Assembly (NCBI GenBank): GCA_023213315.1
Contig: JAKCPI010000872.1
Location: 434,001-498,000 of the forward strand
Source of the DNA: Euborellia annulipes
Taxonomy: Eukaryota; Arthropoda; Insecta; Dermaptera; Anisolabididae
Reading direction: 5' to 3'
Length of the DNA: 64,000 nucleotides
Shown: piece after piece, positions 22,385-33,308 of the stretch
How positions within the stretch are numbered: position 1 is the stretch's first letter
How the letters are laid out: every line of letters begins with the position of its first letter
Translations under genes and position numbers: made by a program
The notes under the pieces: model-generated
The model's input: only the letters and a program-made list of their open reading frames with translations
The model's database searches: none
Told to the model about the DNA's origin: nothing

Positions 22385-22987
22385 TATGGGATTAGGGGGG
22401 AATTGTTGGGGTGGTTTGTTTACGGGGTCGCAGTCTTGCTGGTCCCAGGTCAATTTGGTGGATGCCTCAGAGGCGTGGTTTGGTCTCTGAGAGCTGGAGG
22501 AAGGTTGGGTGTGTGTAATTGTGTTTGTGTTCGGTTTAGGTTGACTACGGGGCCTCAATCTGCCTCCCCAAGTCGAGGTCTTGTTGGTTTGGCTAGTGGA
22601 TGTGTTAGGGGCTTGGATTTGTTCCTGAGATTTAGATTGGGTGTGTGAATGTGTGATCGTGTCTGTGTTTAATTTAGGTTGACTTCGGGGCCTCAATCTG
22701 CCTACTCCCCAATTCGATGTTTTGCTGGGTGTTTCCGAGGCTTGTTTGTGTCTTTGAGATGTGTTGGGTTGTGTGGTGTCGGTTTGCGTGTTGACAGTCG
22801 GAGTTAACCAGGATTGAGGCCCCGTAGTCAACCTAAACCGAACTCAAACAGAATTAAACACACCCAACCTTCCTCCATCTCTCAGAGACCAAACCACGCC
22901 TCTGAGGCATCCACCAAATTGACCTGGGGACCAGCAAGACTGCGACCCCGTAAACAAACCCCCCTAACGATTCCCCCCTAACTCCAT

Positions 22988-23030
22988 ACTCTTGAAAATG
23001 GCTCCAAAAGGAGAGCCGAAACGTCGAGTA
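22988..23030 (+). ncRNA. Hammerhead-like motif, inverted unit
   Basis: Plus strand: ACTC, TTGAAAA, GGCTCC...GGAGAGCC, GAAA, CGTC, GAGT. ACTC and GAGT are perfectly complementary. Confidence 0.35.
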
Positions 23031-23073
23031 AATCTCAACATCACACGCGACTTAACCCGAGAAATATTATCTA

Positions 23074-23115
<42 letters not shown>

Positions 23116-23146
23116 GGGAAAATTGAATGTATGTACGGTATGTAGG

Positions 23147-23403
23147 CAGTAGCGTATCCAGATGGGGCGAAGGGGGGCGCTCGCCCCCCCGTCCCAGGGG
23201 CATCAAGCTTTTGGAGCCCCTCGCGCATCCGCTTTTTTTTGAAATTTCATAATAAATTCATTTTATATCACAAATCCGAAGAAAAATTACAAAAAAAGCC
23301 CGAACGAGTTTCGAATACTAAAAAAAAAAAAAAAGGTCGATCGAAAAACGGCGCCCCAGTTGAGCTTCGCCCCCTCCACCCCCAAAGGCTAGATACGCCT
23401 CTG
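23147..23403. mobile_element. hAT-like MITE (257 bp)
   Basis: Ends CAGTAGCGTATCCAG and CTAGATACGCCTCTG. Same family and length as 11430-11686 (GGGGCGAAGGGGGGCGCTCG, GAGCTTCGCCCCCTCC). Flanks TATGTAGG and TATGGTAA are only partly alike, so the duplication is eroded. Confidence 0.8.
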
Positions 23404-23644
23404 TATGGTAACTCTGTGGGGAACTAGGAGACTTGACCCATATGGAGACTTGAGCCCCTAGTAATTTGTCTATGAACGGCTAATATTTTAGTGGTGATTG
23501 TGGCAGCCCTATTTAACATCCAACCTTACAATGACTCACAGTGAACAGCCCTTCTTCTATTCTAGTTGTTAGAAAGAAGACGCCACATTGTTTGTTTTAC
23601 TGCTTCTGCGTAAATTCTAAACTCTTCAGTTTTTTTTTTTTTTT

Positions 23645-23765
23645 TTTTTAGTGAAACTTTTATTTGATCCTCTCAATTTTTTTCGCTCTTCTATCAGCAT
23701 GTTCCGTTACAAGCCGTGACGTCAAAGGCCGTGACGACAAAAATAAGAAAGTTGAAATTAAATAA
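23645..23765 (+). repeat. Dispersed repeat shared with 41195-41320
   Basis: GTGAAACTTTTATTTGATC, TTCTATCAGCATGT, ACAAGCCGT and GACGACAAAAATA occur in the same order at 41195-41320. It is too short to classify. Confidence 0.6.
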
Positions 23766-25216
23766 AATAAATAAATAAAATGTTTTATTTGTTTTTAGTA
23801 ATTTGCTATACAAATGAGTGAGTTACATATTTCATTTTAAATATCAAAATATACAAAATTTTTCAGAATGATAGACAGGAAGAAAGGATGTCAGCAAAAA
23901 AGGAGAGCCTCTATAGAATAAAAGTTATAATAGTATAAACTATTTTTTTTTTTTTATTTATATTTTTAACAAGTTTTTCACGACGGCTCAGTTTGCATAT
24001 CTAAAATAATCAATTTATAATATTTTGCATTCCTTCAAATTTAATATTTTCTATTTCTTAATCAAAAATATTTTATTTTATTTAATAAATTTCCGAATAT
24101 TTTGATTTAAATCATGTGTGTAATTTGCAAATACAAAAAATAGATCATATTTCAAATCAAACAAACACACACACACCAAGGCCCAATTAAAATATTTATT
24201 AGTCCTCTTACAATTGCCGACCGGAGAGGAGCTCATCCTGGCGCTCTCTCTCTCTTCTCTCTCTCTCTCTCTCTCTCTAAACGCCTATAACTATTTATAT
24301 GTGGCTCTATCTACTAGCTGTGAAGAGCGAAGAAGTTTTTTTTAATTTGAGTTTTATTCTGGTGAAATTCGTATGAAATTTTTTTTATTAAAAAGACCAC
24401 CCCATTCAAAAATATAACTACCTCATCAAGAGAGGTTTCAAATTGTTACATTTGATATAAATAAGAGAGATACGGGCCTCATCCTTCCTATTTACTGAGG
24501 AATCCATCGCATTTCGACATCTCGGCACATCATCATCGCCTTCCTCAGTCCGGAGGAAGCCATCAGCGATTTTGCCCACGCCACAACTCCTGCGGGTCAA
24601 CCGAGATAAGTCCGCTTCAAATTTTTTATTGTTCTCACCAAATCCACGTGTGTGTTATATATATTATAAATCATTTCAAAAAAAAAAAAAATTTTTATGA
24701 AAATTTTTTTTATTCTTAAAAAAAAATCTTGTCAATTCAAATGTACTACTGTAAAAATAGATTTGAGCAAATGCAATGTTATGCGCCTGAGCCCGTCGAA
24801 ATAGATACATATATTCTACCACTGTGTTAATCCCCACAAGTCATTGTATCGAAGCCAATGACTGATTTCAACCATTTCAATTGTTATTAAACGAAAACAA
24901 TCATTCAAACCATCTTTTAATTTAATAAATAAATCCTTAATCTCTAATTTTTTTTTTATTTATTCATTTTCCCCTACCTTCAACTCTTATTATTATTAAA
25001 CTAATTTAAAATAGTGTAGTAGCCCCTACCAAAGGAGCAATTTTACACTTTAAAGTCTCCACTCAGAAGACGTTTCAGGTTTAATTAAATAAATCCATCG
25101 AAGCTTAAACCGAGAGAATTGTAGACCAAAACGCCTCAAACTACGCTAATTTTTCGGCAAGGACGTAGGAAGGGAAAAACAAAAATAAAAATTTTTTATT
25201 TTCCCCAAATGAGTTT
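23766..25216. other. AT-rich DNA; TC microsatellite; possible retroelement end near 24500
   Basis: (TC)n at about 24244-24278. On the minus strand at about 24503-24560, CTGAGGAAGGC...GCCGAGATGTCGAAAT loosely resembles the hammerhead layout, but stem I does not pair. No gene is seen. Confidence 0.4.
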
Positions 25217-25263
25217 AATTCCTGATATTTCGAAGGCACAAGGGCGCTTCTTCTTCAGAGGAA
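25217..25263 (-). ncRNA. Degenerate hammerhead-like motif
   Basis: Minus strand: CCT, CTGAAGA, AGAAGCGCC..., GAAA, TATC, AGG. CCT and AGG pair as stem I. Stem II is poor. Probably a decayed Penelope-type end. Confidence 0.25.
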
Positions 25264-25296
25264 GCTCATTTTACACTCTGCTAACAATATAATAAC

Positions 25297-25850
25297 TAGG
25301 GCTCGGATTTATAGGCACTAAAAATCTTTAAAATAGGCAGGCAACTAAGCACTAAAAATTATTAAAAGAGGCACTTAAAAAGGCATTTATTGTAAAAATA
25401 GGCACTTAAAAACGCCAGTGGCGTCATTTGGGGGGGGGGGCATTTGCCCCCCCCCCCAAGGGCTCTGATTTTTATAAAATTTTATATTATTCTAAATAAA
25501 ATACTCCAAAATACATCTACGAGTATACAAACTGTACAAAATTAAACAATTAATTTAATTTAATATGTTTTGGCCAAATTTGAGTACCTATTTGTAAGTA
25601 AATTTTAAGAAAAAAAAAATGTTTGCCCCCCCAAGAAAAAGTTGAAATGACGTCACTGAAAAAGGCACTTAAAAGGCATTTATAGATAAAATAGGCACTA
25701 AAACCCAAAATCGGCCAAAATAGGCATTATAGGCACTAACAAACGCCTCTTCTCTTATTCAGAATTTCATGAAACGTATACATATCATATTGGATTAAAA
25801 TTTTAAGCCATAAATTAAAAAAAGGCAAATAGGGCGAAATTCAAGACCTA
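25297..25850. mobile_element. TAGGGCTCGG-family element with inverted flanks
   Basis: Begins TAGGGCTCGGATTTATA and ends with the decayed CAAGACCTA. It is full of AGGCACTTAAAA-like repeats and matches 37572-38224. The left flank is ATAATAAC and the right flank GTTATTAT, the reverse complement rather than a direct duplicate. It contains the MITE at 25416-25658. Confidence 0.75.
25416..25658. mobile_element. hAT-like MITE nested in the 25297 element
   Basis: Ends CAGTGGCGTCATTT and AAATGACGTCACTG. Flanks AAAAACGC (25408-25415) and AAAAAGGC (25659-25666) match at 7 of 8. The host element is continuous across them. Confidence 0.85.
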
Positions 25851-27151
25851 GTTATTATATATTATGTATCTTTTATAAAAGCATAAAAATTTATAAATAT
25901 AGGCCAGATATAGACCAAAAGGGGATCAGCTGTTAGACTAGCGTGCCATCTATTGCAAGAATGCTGAACTAATTTGACAGATGAATTTTAAATAAATCAT
26001 CTAAGCTTATTTTAAAAATTTCTTAATTAAAATGTGATTAATAATAACAATAAATTCAATTTTAAATTTAAAAAAAATTAAAGATTATTGGGACTGATTG
26101 TTTTTTTGTATTTGCTTGATAACAAAAAAAATTAACTACGAAAATTTTTTAATAAGTCATTAAAAAAATTATAGCTCGATGTCCCAATACTATCTTAACA
26201 GTTAAGAATTTAATTCATTAAAAAAAAACCGCATTGAAAAATTCCATATAATAGTCTAGTTTTTTTTTTTTAAATACGTTTAGACGTCGCTCCTGAACCC
26301 CCTTAATCATTGTAATATATTAAATAAAATAAAATTGAAGGCTTTTGTTGAGGCAATGTTGCCAGATCTATATTACGTGAAAAACTGTTCAAATCAAAAG
26401 TCATTCATTTATTATTTTTGGTAATTAAATTATTAACTTAATACAATTATAAACTCTGATAGGTCACGACTAAATTATAATAAGGAATTTTGGCATTCAA
26501 ATTTTTCATTTTATTAAAATAACATTTAGATTTTATTAGGACTTACGGGGTACTATCTGTACAATCTTTAATGGTTTGTGTCTGTTGATTATTATTATTT
26601 ATCTTATAAAAAGTTGCTTGAGGCAACAGTAATAGAATGATGATGATTTTTAGGTGTTTTAGATGTATGGAATTAGAGAAAAAGAGCCTTTGGATGAGAG
26701 AGACATCAAATCTCGCTATGCGGCGACATCGCAATTTAATGGAAATGGAGTCTCAGTTACATTTTGGTTCTTCAGATTATATACTAAGCACTTGACATTA
26801 TATTGCACTCTAGTTTAAAATCTATCCACAAGTTGGCAACCTGCACCCGACATGTCTGTTTTTTTTTTTTTTTTTTGTTTTTTTTTTTTTATTTTTTTAT
26901 TTTGTTTTTTTTTTTTTATCGAGCAGCTTATCAACTAAATTCAGAAATTTATCTTCGTTTCTTATTTAACTAAATCCATGTAAGTTCAAATTACCATTGG
27001 ATGAACTAATCCAGTTAAGATTTGACAAAATAAGGGAGGTCTAAATTTTCATAGAAGGAGTCTCTCCCTTATAGATATCGGAGACAATTATGATTGAAAG
27101 GAGGAATGCAAGCAGTATCTTTAAGCATTTATTTTATTTTATTTAACTTCA
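25851..27151. other. AT-rich DNA with a T-rich tract
   Basis: No recognised element. T-rich stretch at about 26860-26918. A 63-codon frame on the minus strand (26543-26734) was considered as a signal-peptide exon and not accepted (see the rejected list). Confidence 0.4.
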
Positions 27152-27299
27152 GTGTTGAAGACCACTTTACTCTTGAACTTCATACAAAGATAGGAGAAAT
27201 GGTTGCCATGGTAACAATATATAAATATGTTCCCATACTTATAAATTTTACATCTTGAAATTCGAATGTACCGTACTGTCGGAAAGTAAATATATGTCG
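27152..27299 (-). mobile_element. D-family fragment (reverse)
   Basis: TGAAGACCACTTTACTCTTG, GGTTGCCATGGTAACA and ATAAATTTTACATCTTGAA match the reverse D copies at 20968 and 38422. The hairpin is lost. Confidence 0.65.
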
Positions 27300-27394
27300 A
27301 AGCAATGCCTGCCCATTACAGTAGGGAAAAATGTATAAAGAAATACATGGAATGGAATTGTAGTACGAATTTTTTACTATATATAGAGGAAAAA

Positions 27395-28180
27395 ATAATA
27401 TAAAAAAAAAATTTAAAAACAACGTTTTTATAATTGTACTAAAAAGAGAAAAATAATTTTGTATAAGTTCTTTAAAGTTATATTAAAAATTAATATAGGT
27501 TACTAAAACTAAAAGCGTTGGGCGAGGGATTTGCAAATTTTAATTGTATTAATAGGCCTATTATATTTTTTATGAATACATTTTAATACCATAGACTTGC
27601 ACTGTAGTTAGGCAAAAAAGTTAGAAAAGTGATTTTTTTTTTTTTTTTGATTCATGTATCGGTGAATTAAGGTTAGTTGATCCTCTACAATGGAAATTAC
27701 AAGAGATTGTTAATTTGCGCGCCCAACGCTTTTAGTGTTAGTAAACTATATTAATTTTTAATATAATTTTAAAGAACTTATACAAAATTATTTTTTTCTT
27801 TTTAGTACAATAATAAAAGTGTTGTTTTTAAATTTTTTTTTATATTATTTTATTTAACTCTTTTTAGTTTTTGTAATAAAATATTAATACGTATGAGTTA
27901 TAAACATATAAAAGATACATATACACAATACAATAAGTCAATTTGTAATTTAAAAGAAGAGAAATATTTGATTATAAATTCCACCCCCTCTTTTTATGAT
28001 CGGCCGCTATTTTGATATTAATTGAGATACAAAGATGAGACATATCAAATATTGCATTGTCACGGGAGGTACATATGTGTATAAAATTTGAAAGCTCTAG
28101 ATTAAGTACAAGTGGTCGAAATTTCGATTTCCAGATTTGTCGGAAAAAAACAGGAAAGGAAGTTAATAAAAGCGTTGAAA
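27395..28180 (-). mobile_element. B-S composite repeat, reverse copy
   Basis: B foldback at about 27395-27865 (AACGTTTTTATAATTGTAC arms, TTAATTCACCGATACATG loop in reverse). It then runs through the bridge GTATGAGTTATAAACATATA into part of an S unit (to about 28180). Reversed, the order is identical to 4395-5950. This B copy lacks the 100-bp retroelement tail found at 5773. Confidence 0.75.
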
Positions 28181-28529
28181 AAAATAAGCTAAATGATTTA
28201 TTTTATTTTATAGTAGAGGTAATTAGCCTCAAGGGGAGGTAAGGGGTAAAAGGAATCAATAAAATCTAAAAATCTAAATCTACTAGAGGTAATTAAGAGA
28301 AGTTTGATCTACACAGTAAAAAAAAATATGAATTTTCAATCATTTCTCAAAACTAAATTTTGAAATCGTTAAAAGTGTACCGCGACAAGTTGAGAATCAC
28401 TAGTCTAAACGTTCTCAAATAACTCGACTACTTCAATTAATTTTTATTAATATTATTTTATAATTATTTTAAGGAAACTTGAAATTATTCTTTTAAATTT
28501 AACAAGACATGTGAGTGTTTTTTTATTGA

Positions 28530-28625
28530 TGAGGCCAAACATCCCATGGCCCCGGGAATCGAACCCAGGATCTCCGCCTTTCCGGGGCATAGGCGTGCTA
28601 TCCATTGCACCAGGCCACCGGACCC
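28530..28625 (-). repeat. SINE head, tRNA-Arg-like
   Basis: A box TGGTGCAATGG (28602-28612) and B box GGTTCGATTCC (28555-28565) on the minus strand. AATGGATAGC after the A box resembles tRNA-Arg. The anticodon-arm region CGCCT...AGGCG encloses an 11-base loop, so it is not a working tRNA. Confidence 0.75.
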
Positions 28626-29044
28626 TCGACCTGCACCAATAAAACTCACTTCCCCTTATATGCAGTTAGTCGCGCAAGTTACTAACTCGTAACGAAAACG
28701 TGAAAAACTTTAAAGGCCTCATCAATAAAAAAACACTCACATGTCTTGTTAAATATATCTATGACCCAGTTAAAGTCCGAATCGAGGTATTTTGAATTCT
28801 ATTATCTTATTCAAATAATAGATCTCGAAAAATATTTAACTATAACTTAACCCCGCTGCCCTCTGGGCTTGCTGCTTACAGTAGTGTGTTAGAGCAGATC
28901 CAGATATCTGTCCCTCTACTGGTTAACCAAGCGGCGCATAAGTGGAAAATTTTTCTTTAAAGTTTTTCACGTTTTCGTTACGAGTTAGTAACTTGCGCGA
29001 CTAACTGCATATAAGGGGAAGGGAGTTTTATTGGTGCAGGTCGA

Positions 29045-29135
29045 GGGTCCGGTGGTCTGGTGCAATGGATAGCAATAGCACGCCTATGCCCCGGAAAGGC
29101 GGAGATCCTGGGTTCGATTCCCGGGGGCCATGGGA
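29045..29135 (+). repeat. SINE head, tRNA-Arg-like
   Basis: A box at 29058-29068 and B box at 29111-29121. Inverted partner of 28530-28625. A 6-base insertion lies in the D-arm region. Confidence 0.75.
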
Positions 29136-29611
29136 TGTTTGGCCTCATCAATAAAAAACACTCACATGTCTTGTTAAATATATCTATGACTCAGTTAAAG
29201 TCCGAATCGAGGTATTTTGAATACTATTATCTTATTCAAATAATAGATCTCGAAAAATATTTAGCTATTCTTTTAAAATTAATTTCACAAATCTAAATTT
29301 ATTAAGTATATTAAAATCATACTAATTAAATAATTTTTATAAAGTAATTCAACTAAATAGCTCAAATTAAAATTAACAATTTTTACCAAAATAAGCTTAA
29401 TTAATTTTAAAATATACAAGAAATTTGTTAGGTTGGCAACAAATTCTGTTTTTGATGTAACTAATTTAACGCATAGATAATTGAACGTTTATCATTATTT
29501 AAAATGAAATATTTATATTTAATCAATATATTGAAATAGGAACATTTTACTAGCAAAATCGTAAGTAGTGAATTTGAATTTTTTCAGTGAAAGTTTTTTT
29601 TTCTAAAATTC

Positions 29612-30362
29612 ATAAAAATCTGCTAATTATTAACGAAATTATTAACAAAAACGTCAGCAAAGAAAAAACACAAGTACACTCACTGGTCGAAAAAAATGGA
29701 CCTCTTGTTCTTTTAGAAGTATAAAGAAAGATATGAAATTCAAAAAATATTTTTTTTTTAATAATATATAATAAAGTTAGGGCCCGTGACCCGATGCTCA
29801 GAGAGGATACATTAGCTTCTCGTGGATAGGGTTCGCTTTTTAATTCAATTGAAGTCCATTATTTTCGACCAGTGAATGTACTTGTGTTTTTTCTTTGCTG
29901 ACGTTTTTGTTAATAATTAGCAGATTTTTATGAATGAATGATTTTTACAAACCCAAAGAACTATAGAATATCGTACATATATGTTTTTTGCATTCAGGGA
30001 TATCTAAAATTGTATTAGGGGTGACCAAAGCAAAAAAAAATCTTAAAAATTTCGATTTTTTAAAACTTTACGCCGTTTGCGGCACGTCTAAATGACCTCC
30101 GATTGGAATGAAACTTAAAATTTATGTGTTCTAACTATCTGCATAATTTGACGGGGTGTCGCGTTAAAAATAATTTGAACATTCTAAATAAAAGCCGTTT
30201 TAGAGCACTTTTTCTATTAAAATCTATTTTGCTCTATATCTCTAAAACTGTGCCTGATGGAAAAATTCTAACTACGGTACATATCTGAATTCAGAATGAA
30301 AAAATGCACTAGGTTCACTAATCAAATTTCTTGTGAAAAAAACCTTGTCGACTAGTGTTATT
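29612..30362. mobile_element. R1-family element with internal hairpin
   Basis: 29612-29700 and 29852-29935 are inverted arms (AAACACAAGTACA...CACTGGTCGAAAA). R1 text then follows: CATTCAGGGATATC, ATTAGGGGTGACCAAA, GGCACGTCTAAATGACC, to GACTAGTGTTATT. Confidence 0.65.
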
Positions 30363-30615
30363 ATTATTATTATAAATCAAAAACTTTACCGCCTTAGGTG
30401 TGACAAATACATAATCTTATCATATATTTTGGTACTTAATATTTATTAGTCCTCCTGTTCCGAAATAAGATTTATTTCTTGTCCATTTTCTTAAAAATAT
30501 TTATATCACATAAATTAAATAAAAAATTTCGTATAATAATATGTATTAGGCTTATTTAATATATCATAATTTAAACATTTCTCAAAATTTTTGTTTTTTC
30601 TTTGAATTCTGTCAA

Positions 30616-30862
30616 CAGTGGCGGATTAATACAATTTTGTCGGGGGGAGGGGGGCGATTTTTTTTTATTTTTTTTTATTTAAGGTCTTTTTCGGGATCTA
30701 TGGCCATTTTAGACCTCTTTCCTATTTATTTTAATTGATTGGTAACAAATTCAATTGAAATTAAAGAGCGGAAATCATAATTTCTTTAGATTACTAGTTT
30801 TTATAACTGTTTGAATCTCTTCTTGGGGGGGGGGCGACCGCCCCCCCTTTAATCCGTCCTTG
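30616..30862. mobile_element. hAT-like MITE, perfect TSD
   Basis: Ends CAGTGGCGGATTAATAC and TTTAATCCGTCCTTG. The 8-bp TCTGTCAA flanks both sides (30608-30615, 30863-30870). G-rich and C-rich tracts lie just inside the ends. Confidence 0.92.
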
Positions 30863-30870
30863 TCTGTCAA

Positions 30871-31527
30871 TATATGCAAAATAATTTTATTTATTAATTA
30901 TTATTTTATTTCATTAAGTGTTTATTTACCTAATTTTTTTTAGTGTCCTTATAGTTACTAAAGTGGTAAATTTATTTTTTTCAATAATAAAAACTCAACG
31001 AGTCTTTTAGACGAAAGTAATATTTTTATCTTATCGGACTTAGAGGAATCAATCTAATGGACCGAACGATTTCCGACAAAAAAAAAAAAAACTCGTGGCA
31101 TCTTGTAAACAATAAAAGTCTATAAATTTTCAGAAGACTCGGCTTTTCTCTCAGGTTATAGAATTGTCACAACAATTTATTATAATACCAAGAGCTAGAT
31201 GTACCGGTATATAGAACTTAACCAGTTAGAAAGTCAGAAAAATAATTTTTTATAAAAAAATGTATTCTTTAATCTTTAAAAAAAAAAAAAAAAAAAACAA
31301 AGGAATTATTTAAATAGAAGAACGCTTCTTGCTTGGAGTTAGCATTCACGATAAGAAGATTAATGTTGAGTTTGTTAAAAGACGCATGGTAGAAAATAGG
31401 TATATGATATGAATAAATTAATTTCTTATAATTAAAGCATTTTATTCTTTAAAAATTTTGTTGAATTAATGTTGGTTTAGGTATTACAGTATTTGATTTA
31501 CGGGGAACAGCGGGAACAAATATAAAA
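30871..31527. other. AT-rich DNA, no recognised feature
   Basis: Poly-A tracts at about 31079-31091 and 31279-31298. No coding or repeat signature was seen. Confidence 0.35.
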
Positions 31528-32690
31528 ATCTGGTGTGACTGGCGCACTGCACCCAACTTGCTCTTACCCTTCAGTAAGAGAAAGTTGTGCACCAGCACGG
31601 TCACACCAAATTTTTTGTGTCGAGATATATTTAGTTTTCCATAGCACTTTAGTTTCCAAATTGACCACTTGCATTTCATAAGTAAAAATCTGCTGTGACT
31701 AGCGTACAGCACACAACTTTCTCTTACCCTTCGGTAAGATCGTTATTATATATTATATATCATCTATATTATACATCATCATATATATTTGAGCGTAAAT
31801 CGACAAGATCTGGAACTCGGCGGTACCTAATTTTTCGCTTATTTAAATTAATAAATACTTGGTTATATGTTTTCATAATTACCTCATGGACCAACAATGA
31901 TATATATAATTCTTTATTTATTAATTGATAATTGAGTTAATTTCTCAAAACGTCCATCTAGATCGCGCCTAGCAACGGAGAAATCTGAACGCTTGATTGA
32001 GGGGTTTTCTAGTAGACTGAAATCAGCGATCTATCATAATTTAAATAAGCGAGTGTATGTGGTCAAAGTAGGGTGTTGAGTAAATCGAAGATCGTGGTGA
32101 ATGTATAATTTTGTTTTAATTATAAATAGTTATATCATCATCATATATATATTATATATATTATTATAGGTAATTTCGTTTCCCATAGCACCATAGTTTC
32201 AAATCAAACTCGCAATTTAAATGTTGACTGCTTGAAATAAACTATGGTTATTTTTCAAAATTTTAATCTCATATTTGGACATTTTATACACAATATAGAA
32301 CCCTAAATAAATACAAAATTTCATAAGAATTGGAAAAAAAATTTTAAATGCGTAAAAAGTTCCAAAGGGGGTAAAAAAACCCCTTTTGAATCGAAATTAA
32401 CATACAAATCCCTATAGGAAATTAACATTAGGCCTATGAGAGAAGGCGGAGAGACAGACGATAATGTTTGCAAGTGAGAGAGAGAGAGATATATATGTTT
32501 TCTCCGAAACAATTAAAGACAGAAATAAAATAAAATAAATGGGAATTTAAATAATAATTGATTTTTAATCTAACAAAAAGAAAAAGATTTAAATTTCGTT
32601 ACCATGGGACCATTTCTTCTATCTTTCCTATGAAGAACAAGAGTAAAGTGGTCTTCAGAAGATTTCAACGGGAAAATGAGAATATACTCT
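31528..32690 (+). mobile_element. D-family copy D3, rearranged
   Basis: Full hairpin at 31528-31611. A second half-hairpin starts at 31688. About 430 bp of unrelated AT-rich sequence (about 31740-32165) follows, then D resumes (CCATAGCACCATAGTTTC) to about 32690. The extra half-hairpin suggests a partial duplication of the element's end. Confidence 0.65.
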
Positions 32691-33156
32691 AACGAGTTCA
32701 AATATTTTCGAAAGCAAGATGCCCAAAATTTAAATTTGACAGTAAAATTTAGTGAGATAGTTTGAAAAATAGGCGATAGATGCAAGGGCGGATCCCCCCT
32801 TCGCCCCCACCTGGATACGCTACTGGACCCATTAGAAAAATAAGAAAAGTCAGAGCATGGGCTCGAAGGGCAAGCAAACCTCAAAGCACTCGTTTCTTTG
32901 TCTCTCTTCCATTCTTTTACGCTACTGGTCGCCTAACTCACAGGCGTTCCCGTCATTAAAAAAAAAAAATCGTTTAATGCTTCGATTGGTTATCTTATCT
33001 TATCCACTATTTTTCTTAATATACTATTGATCCCTCACTGGGATATAAGATTATATAAATAAATAGTAAGTAAATAAAAATAAGGGGTGGATTTTGTTTA
33101 AGAAGTGTAGCCTATAGATACGACATTAGTAAATTGTTGGGAGCTGCATAATATAG

Positions 33157-33191
<35 letters not shown>

Positions 33192-33308
33192 ATTTAAGTT
33201 CGCTTTGAGGTTAAGGCCAATGATAATAGAAGAGCTTTCCGAGCCAAGTAGCTCGGAACCCTCTTCTGTTCTTGACATAGAACATACGATGATGTTCAAT
33301 GAATGAAA
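32691..33308. other. Short hAT-end pair and poly-A tract
   Basis: CAAGGGCGGATC (about 32783) and GGATACGCTACTG (about 32812-32824) lie about 40 bp apart, like an internally deleted MITE. A long A run lies at about 33157-33187. Confidence 0.35.

Larger units (their letters stand above)
21763..23110. repeat. Minisatellite/(TA)n block with three hammerhead-like motifs
   Basis: Three (TA)n tracts (about 21763-21786, 22276-22306, 23075-23110) punctuate two direct units of ~515 bp and one partial inverted unit (about 22810-23070). Each unit has TTCTC(G/T)GGTTAAGTC, then GAGATTT(A/G)CTCGACGTTTCGGCTC, then a minisatellite built on GGGGCCTCA(A/C)(T/C)CTGCC and CTACTCCCCAAGTCGG. The period is roughly 110-130 bp, with units varying in length. 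Base composition is far more GC-rich than the surroundings. A 315-codon open frame on the minus strand (21884-22831) spans the block. It is Pro/Thr/Ser/Gln-rich, repeats WGVGRLRPRSQPKPNT, and includes translated (TA)n; I judge it a chance frame. Confidence 0.75.
28498..29265. mobile_element. Paired tRNA-derived SINE insertion with 12-bp TSD
   Basis: The 768-bp insert is flanked by TATTCTTTTAAA on both sides (28486-28497, 29266-29277). It holds two SINE heads in inverted orientation: minus at about 28530-28625 and plus at about 29045-29130. Each has an A box (TGGTGCAATGG) and a B box (GGTTCGATTCC). Two copies of a tail (TGTTAAATATATCTATGAC, CAAATAATAGATCTCGAA) lie in the same orientation. The middle (28849-28950) is GC-richer. 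The plus head has six extra bases after ATGGATAGCA. The single outer duplication suggests that the pair arrived as one unit, or that a second SINE inserted into the first. Confidence 0.85.
28350..29590 (+). repeat. Second copy of the 14690 segment, split by the SINE pair
   Basis: 28350-28497 and 29266-29590 together match 14690-15185. Comparison fixes the insertion point of 28498-29265. Confidence 0.75.

Noticed and set aside
21884..22831. 315-codon ORF as a real protein gene
   Set aside because: It is made of minisatellite units, translated (TA)n and a hammerhead-like sequence; there is no domain, and it spans inverted repeat units.
24503..24560. Hammerhead motif on the minus strand
   Set aside because: The second box reads GAGA and stem I does not pair; it is too degenerate to call.
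26543..26734. Minus-strand 63-codon frame with a hydrophobic KIIIILLLLPQATF stretch and a GTAAGT donor nearby, as a Beat signal-peptide exon
   Set aside because: The donor would leave two bases of a codon, but the Beat exon at 3626 needs one. The phases do not match, the hydrophobic stretch is far from the first Met, and the region is AT-rich and low-complexity.
28530..28625. Functional tRNA-Arg
   Set aside because: The anticodon loop is 11 bases instead of 7 and the copy is part of a repeated SINE unit.
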